A DNA stretch of 64,000 nt from Papaver somniferum (taxonomy: Eukaryota > Streptophyta > Magnoliopsida > Ranunculales > Papaveraceae), in the NCBI RefSeq assembly GCF_003573695.1, contig NC_039359.1, positions 89,570,566 to 89,634,565 of the forward strand. The letters are read 5' to 3'. Below are positions 58,140 through 64,000 of the stretch, one piece after another (the stretch's first letter is position 1; the number at the start of each line of letters is the position of its first letter). The notes below the pieces were generated by a model. The model saw nothing but the letters and a program-made list of their open reading frames with translations. It searched no databases and was not told the origin of the DNA. The position numbers were made by a program, and so were the translations under genes.

Positions 58140-60543
58140 TGCGGGGGTCTAATAACCTCACCCAATATTCGATTAGCAATCTGTATGGACTAACTCTATT
58201 ATACTTTTAAGAGAATCAACTAGACAGTCCGACTCAATTTTAATAAAAAAATATATCAAGGAGTTAATATCTCTATCTCTTGATTTGATCTATACTCAAA
58301 CAAATAGAAATCTGTTAGTCTTTATCAAATACAAGAGATATAAACTTGGATGGCACCAAAGACCAATACCCAGGGATAATCAATTTCCAATCAACAACCA
58401 AAGGTTGGATTTCACAATTGATCGATACAACGCACCACCTGTGATATTTCAATTATATAAAAAAATATAATGCGGAATAGAAATAACACAGACACCAGAA
58501 GTTTTGTTAACGAGGAAACCGCAAATGCAGAAAAACCCCGGGACCTAGTCCAGATTGAACACCACAATGTATTAAGCCGCTACAGACACTAGCGTGCTAC
58601 AAACTAACTTCGGTCTGGACTGTAGTTGAACCCCAATCAATCTCACACTGATTCAAGGTACAGTTGCGCTCTCTATGTCTCTGTTCCCAGCAGGATGCTA
58701 CGCACTTGATTCCCTTAGATGATCTCATCCACAACCAAGAGTTGCTATGACCCAAAGTCGAAGACTTGAATAAACAAATATGCATCACACAGAAAATTCT
58801 ACGATAATAGATAAATTTGTCTCCCACAGACAAACCAACATGTTTGTTCCATCTTTTGATAGAAATCAAGGTGAACAGGAACCAATCGATAACCCATACT
58901 TATATTCTCGAAGAACAGCCTAGAATTATCAATCACCTCACAATAATCTTAATCGTATGGTAGCGAAACAAGATATTGCGGAATCACAAACGATGAAACG
59001 AAGATGTTTGTGATTTATTTTTATCTTTCCCTATCGGAGATATAATCTCAAGTCAATCTTTCAGTTGAACTCGTATGATAGAAAATGGCAAGATCAGATC
59101 GCTCAACAACAAGAGAAGTAGTTTCGTCTGGCTTCACAATCCCAATGAAGTCTTTAAGTCGTTAACCTATAGGGTCTCGAGAAGAAACCTACGGTCAAAG
59201 GAGAATCGACTCTAGATAAACCAACTAGTATCACACATGAGGTGTAGGGATTAGTTTTTCCAATTGCTAGAGTTTTTCTTTATATAGTTTTCAAATCAGG
59301 GTTTGCAATCTAAGTTACCTTGGTAACAAAGCATTCAATATTCACCGTTAGATGAAGAACCTGATTAGATACTAAGCTAATATCTTTCAACCGTTACATC
59401 GAAAATTAGCTAGTCATACACAAATGAAATGTATGTCATTTAGGTTTGAGAAACCATACCTAAACGTGTACACTTAGTCGTTTCACTAATAGTTAACCAA
59501 TTTTTAGCAATATGAGCACTTTCATATCAACCGTATTCATCTTTCTCATAACTAGTCCCAGTGACTTCAAAAGAACTAGTTTAAGAGTTGTTCAATTGCT
59601 TAGATCTTTATACATAGACAAAACTGAAACAAAATCGGTTTGATTCATTTGAATCAATTCATGAACAATATGGCCAAGGTTTGCAAAGGTTGCATTCCTT
59701 ATAGCCAGCTTGGGTACGCGTACAGATATACGTACCTAGCAACCGGATTGAGTTGGTTTTGGTTTCCAAACTCAGCAGAATTTTCCGGGAGGAAAAGTTC
59801 TGCCAGTATGCGTACGGATACGCGTACCTAAGGTGACAGGTTTACTAGTTTGCAAACTACAAATTCAACATAATTTTTCGGGAGGAAATTTCCGCCAGTA
59901 CGCGTACCCACCCAACCTGTCTTCTTTACTAATTCCGTATACACACACTTGGTTTCCGGTACATCGATTTATAAACTAATGTGCGAACACACTATATATG
60001 CTTATATCCATAGATGGTTACGTAATCTCAACTATACATTCCAATCTTTGAAACATTCTTATATAATATTATAATAGTCGTTATTCACAACTATCGTTAT
60101 CATAGCAATTTTCAAGAGATTGAAACGTCATCATGACTTTCGTCACGGGTAAAGATAAAAATGATTAAAGCGAAAGCTTACCACCACATATTTCGAGAAA
60201 TAGATAGGAGAGATAAACTCGGCTCGAAATAACAAATGTGTATGTATGAAAACTATCATATTTGTAAGAATTTGTCTCAATAATAGGAGATAGAGTAGAT
60301 AGACTTTTGAGTGATAGATAAGTTCAAGTCTCCACATACCTTTTATTCGGATGAAATTCCACTGGTTCCTTGAGTAGTCCTTCGTCTTCATAAGATGATC
60401 GTCGTGGAGTCTGCAGCTCAACTACACTTAACTATCCTAGTCCGAGACTTAGCTATAAGTAGACTAGAAATCAAGACATATAGTTTTGACAAATAATCTT
60501 GAGATAGAAACGCTTGCAAGTTCGACCGAGCAATGCTCTAACA
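58140..60543 (-). repeat. 3' LTR of a minus-strand SIRE/Copia-like element
   Basis: Plus strand starts TGCGGGGGTCTAATAACC and ends GCTCTAACA, that is TGTTAGAGC...CCGCA on the element strand. It is followed by ATCTCCCCCTTT (60544-60555), the reverse complement of the polypurine tract AAAGGGGGAGAT typical of SIRE-type Copia elements. 2404 bp. It contains GTACGCGTACC-type repeats at 59710-59910. The left flank is GAAAA. No ORF is supported. Confidence 0.75.
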
Positions 60544-61047
60544 ATCTCCCCCTTTGTCAATTTTAGTGATAAAACTATTAATACATATGGATTACAAAAT
60601 AAATAAAACTTTGTACCTTCTCGTCCATATGCTTGATCTCCTTGGTTCTTCAACATTACTCGAAAACTTCGTCTTTTGCAAGTACTCCCATGATTCCATT
60701 GATGTTCAGTTCAGTATCATAGTTGTTGAAGATTCATAGCCATAACAATGAGAAAACAAAAGCTCTCGATCATTGTTATACAGTGTCATAGTATTATTAC
60801 ACAGTATCAAAGTTCAATTGTATCACAACTTCACTATGGTGATATGTATTACTCCCCCTTAGCCAATACTTTCATATCAACATGAAAACCACTCCCCCTT
60901 ACATAATGATCCGAAACCATATGTATTTGTAGTGTGCACTACATATTAATTCTCCCCATTTTTGTCAATAAAATTGGCAAAGGTACGAAAACGGGATCCT
61001 AATGAAATTTCCATGGTGATGCTTCAAGACCAAAGAAAAGTACATAC
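60544..61047 (-). mobile_element. SIRE/Copia-like 3' interior, first piece
   Basis: Polypurine tract plus non-coding sequence with two further CTCCCCCTT words (60852 and 60892). The pol gene would lie further right, outside the window. Confidence 0.55.
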
Positions 61048-61498
61048 TGGTAGGCTCGGAAACCTACAATAAAATACTGCAAGTGCACAACGTCTAACTA
61101 GTATAACAATTGCAAGTACAAGTCATTCCCACGAGGAGTGTGAAAATACTACTACTAACTAATACCAAAAACTAACAAATCAATAAGGTGATGTTTGACA
61201 ATTTTTCAGATATTCGGGACAAAATGAAATAATAAATAATTCTAACAATAAACGAAATGGGTAACGGGTTGTTAAGGTTTTCGATTTCCACCAATTCAAT
61301 CATATAAACTCGACTAATCTCTATTTATTACTCAAGACAAATTTCGAAATCAATCTCATGTCTCGGAAGATAATATGTTTAAATTCTAAAATATGGTTTC
61401 TCCGCTGTAATTTCCTTCGCTTCACGGGTAATGATTCTAAAGTATTACATATCAATCCTAAAGCATATTGCGTCAAAGAATTTAACCAAGCACGCTAT

Positions 61499-61978
61499 AT
61501 CAATTGAAAAGTATAAGTAATCAAGAAAATCACATAATCGATTAAACACCAAGCTATATGAAGAGAAATCACTAATGAATGAATCATTATTAGAAATATC
61601 ATCGTAGAGTTCATATAAATAAATTGGCTTCAATCTAAACCCTAACAAACAACTTAGCAAACCATGAGAAAAGAAAACTCAGATACACCAAACCCTTGTC
61701 ACCGCTTCTCTCTGTCAACGGCTCTGCGGCCGCCTAATCAATTGAAAAGTATAAGTAATCAAGAAAATCACATAATCGATTAAACACCAAGCTATATGAA
61801 CAAAAATCACTAATCAATGAATCATTATTAGAAATATCATCGTAGAGTTCATATAAATAAATTGGCTTCAATCTAAACCCTAAAAAACAACTTAGCAAAC
61901 CATGAGAAAAGAAAACTCAAATACACCAAACCCTTGTCGCCTCTTCTCTCAGTCAACGGCTCTGCGGCCGCCTCCCCC
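61499..61978. repeat. 240-bp tandem duplication inside the solo LTR
   Basis: Two copies, 61499-61738 and 61739-61978, from ATCAATTGAAAAGTATAAG to CAACGGCTCTGCGGCCGCCT. They are nearly identical with about ten differences, so the duplication is recent. Confidence 0.93.
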
Positions 61979-62541
61979 TTTTTCATTTTGAAACAACACA
62001 TAAATATAGCCCACATATGAATTCACGTCGCCGCCACATCACATCCCAATAGAATTCTGCCACATGTCATGAAATACAATCCACCCAATAATATTGTGTC
62101 GCGTGTCGTAATATGACGAAACATTGTAAAGTATCAGCGAATATCCACTTTCCATAGTATATGAAACCACCAAGGAAATGAATTAATTTCATTTAAAAAG
62201 CATGATATTTTCTTGCATGTGTTGGGCCCACCTTAATTATATTTGCACAAATGACGTCATTTGGTCTCAAACATTCCTTCATATTCTTTATATATATATA
62301 GCAAGAGAACTTATGTAAGGACAAGATATGTTAGTCTTTCCTTTTTCTTCATTTGCACTTCATTTGCACGTGGTCATGGAGGTGATATTCTTCCATTCTT
62401 ATGATAACAATAATAAAGCCACTCTTTGACCATTCTTAGGTGGCATTAGTGTGCTGACGTCGACTCGCTTCACCATGCATTAATTGAAGAGCAAATTAAA
62501 ACTTGTCTTCCCATTGTGACCTCGGCTTTGAAATAATTCTA

Positions 62542-62900
62542 TGCTGCTGATATATATGGAGATACCAGGCCAACATAATAAGTGTTGTTGATATATAGAA
62601 ATACCAGGCCAGCATAATAAGTGCTGCTGATATACAGAAATACCAGGCCAGCATAATAAGTGCTGCTGATATACAGAAATACCAGGCCAGCATAATAAGT
62701 GCTGCTGATATATAGAAATACCAGGCCAGCATAATAAGTGCTGCTGATATATAGAAATACCAGGCCAGCATATTTGATCATTGTGGTTGCTGATACATGG
62801 AATGATCATTGTGGTTGCTGATACATGGAAATACCAGGCCAACCACATTTCATCATTGTGGTTGCTGATATATGGAAATACCAGGCCAACCACATTTTGC
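62542..62900. repeat. 39-bp minisatellite and related longer units in the solo LTR
   Basis: TGCTGCTGATATA at 62542, 62583, 62622, 62661, 62700 and 62739 (41 then 39 bp), each with AAATACCAGGCCAGCATAAT. Then come two to three variant units with ATCATTGTGGTTGCTGATA and AGGCCAACCACATTT up to 62900. The 39-bp unit is a multiple of 3, so three minus-strand frames stay open. These are not genes, and no unique spacers exist, so this is not a CRISPR array. Confidence 0.93.
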
Positions 62901-63072
62901 AATTTCGTCGCAAACACCATTAAATCTCACATTTTGTTGTTTATTCGCTGGATGATCGAATTCACTTGTACTTTCTATAAAAACACTAAAATAGTATTAG
63001 CAACTAAAATATTGTATCCTAGCTAATATAAATAGGGGTATAAAATGTAGCATTTACATGCTTATCACATAC

Positions 63073-64000
63073 CAACTTTGTTTAGATGCAATCATAAAGC
63101 CAAATCTAAATGCATTCATCAAGGAGTTTATAAAGATACAAGATAACTCCTAAAATATTCCACAGCCGCACTCCCCACAAAGATATGGAAATTAAGTGCA
63201 AGTTCAAAAGAACTCTCCCCCCCATTTGATGTCATTCCCAAAAGAACAACAATAGCGACCTTACTTTCACAAGAAAATAAGGATTTGTTCGGACACCAAA
63301 AATCACAAAGGAAATGATTTTGTATCCAAAATTATCAATCAAACTAATCACAAGAGAACTTATGATTAATTTAATCGGAATACAAAACCAAGTTAACCAG
63401 AAACGAATTTATGATTAGTGTAGTTGGGAATGCTCACATAAGAAGACTTATGGAGCCACACAGTATATACATACGAATATGGATCAGGGAAGATCAATAC
63501 TGCGGAATAAACAAAGATTCATTCTATCTTCATCACTATTTGCATAACGACATATAATATACATAATCTTTGTAGAAAAAAATTCATCCTATCTTCCATT
63601 AATTATTTGCATAATGACACAATAGGTTCAATTTTTTGCAGAAAAAAGATTTTAACCTATCTTCCATCAATAATGACATAATATGCTTAAATTTTTTTTG
63701 TCAAAAGTTCATCGATCTTTTACCAATACATGCATATCGACATATGAAGGAGATAACTTTTGGCCAAGTATGGGACAATAATAGTTCACGAACACAAACA
63801 CACATATCCCATAACAAATTGCAATGAATAAAACCATAAAGATTAATACTACAAAAATCATCTTCCAAATCAACTTTAGTATTTAAACAAATAAATCTAA
63901 AAACATTACAAGATGAAAACGTTGGACATAGCTATGTGTACTCACAATAATGGCTATTTCGAACCCTAGTTATCCTTCTTAAACAAAAACAAGAATAAAA
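63073..64000 (-). mobile_element. SIRE/Copia-like 3' interior, second piece
   Basis: Continues the element interrupted at 61047. It has one more C-rich word (CTCCCCCCCA, 63217) and a loose repeat of TCATCCTATCTTCCAT/TTTAACCTATCTTCCAT near 63580-63670. No pol reading frame before the window ends. Confidence 0.4.

Larger units (their letters stand above)
61048..63067 (-). mobile_element. Solo LTR (TGATAAGC...CTACCA), target duplication CATAC
   Basis: 2020 bp. Plus strand starts TGGTAGGCTCGG and ends GCTTATCA, flanked by CATAC at 61043-61047 and 63068-63072. Near the left end, AATACTGCAAGTGCACAACG parallels AATACCGCAAGTGCACGGTC in LTR-B, so it belongs to the same broad lineage. No interior or second LTR is present, which points to LTR-LTR recombination after insertion into the SIRE-like element. 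Confidence 0.85.

Noticed and set aside
62542..62900. CRISPR-like regular repeat
   Set aside because: Units are contiguous with no unique spacers, and the DNA is eukaryotic.
62480..62920. Three overlapping minus-strand ORFs with 13-residue repeats (WPGISIYQQHLLC)
   Set aside because: The 39-bp repeat is a multiple of three, so any open frame persists. Open in three frames at once, which argues against coding.

Overview
This is nuclear DNA of a flowering plant, most likely a eudicot. It has AT-rich spacers, plant-type LTR retrotransposons primed by tRNA-Asp, hAT and CACTA transposon ends, a satellite array, and one small intron-containing stress gene with plant promoter boxes. Nothing in the sequence fixes the species. 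Nearly all of the window is repeats, and only one ordinary host gene is convincing.

Layout. 1-12199 is a 103-104 bp satellite array split by a 6.3 kb LTR element (3683-9972, + strand) that has a broken gag-like ORF and no pol. 12200-13920 is a divergent copy of a hairpin-rich unit whose tandem relatives lie at 32511-38430. The two are separated by about 18.5 kb of nested retroelements. That block contains fragments of an Ogre/Tat-like element (13921-15242 and 31189 to about 32352) with a 70-bp minisatellite. Inside it sits a 15.9 kb composite of minus-strand LTR elements (15243-31188, target duplication CTAAA) with the order LTR-A, interior, LTR-B, interior, LTR-B, interior, LTR-A. Its only sizeable protein is one gag ORF (18754-20409).

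32511-38430 is the most unusual stretch: a strict 964-965 bp tandem repeat. Each full unit holds four long imperfect hairpins, and all of them fall between plant-like splice junctions. Stem changes in divergent copies are partly compensated. I read it as a candidate structured non-coding RNA locus with tandemly amplified exon cassettes. It has no protein-coding potential that I can support. A CACTA-type terminus follows at about 39890-40608.

43253-44092 is the one clear host gene, a three-exon, 93-residue KIN/LEA-like hydrophilic protein with ABRE, DRE/CRT and RY boxes and a TATA box. A non-autonomous hAT-like element (44538-45422) lies just downstream. 45999-56845 is a 10.8 kb non-coding CACTA element defined by matching termini and a TTT duplication. 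It carries a captured fragment of a mitochondrial adenine-nucleotide carrier gene, a possible receptor-kinase ectodomain fragment, a 122-bp tandem array with dimeric higher-order structure, and retroelement pieces. 58140-64000 is the 3' LTR and 3' interior of a minus-strand SIRE/Copia-like element, interrupted by a solo LTR (61048-63067, target duplication CATAC) that contains a 240-bp duplication and a 39-bp minisatellite.

Most apparent ORFs in this window are repeats that happen to lack stop codons and are not annotated as genes.
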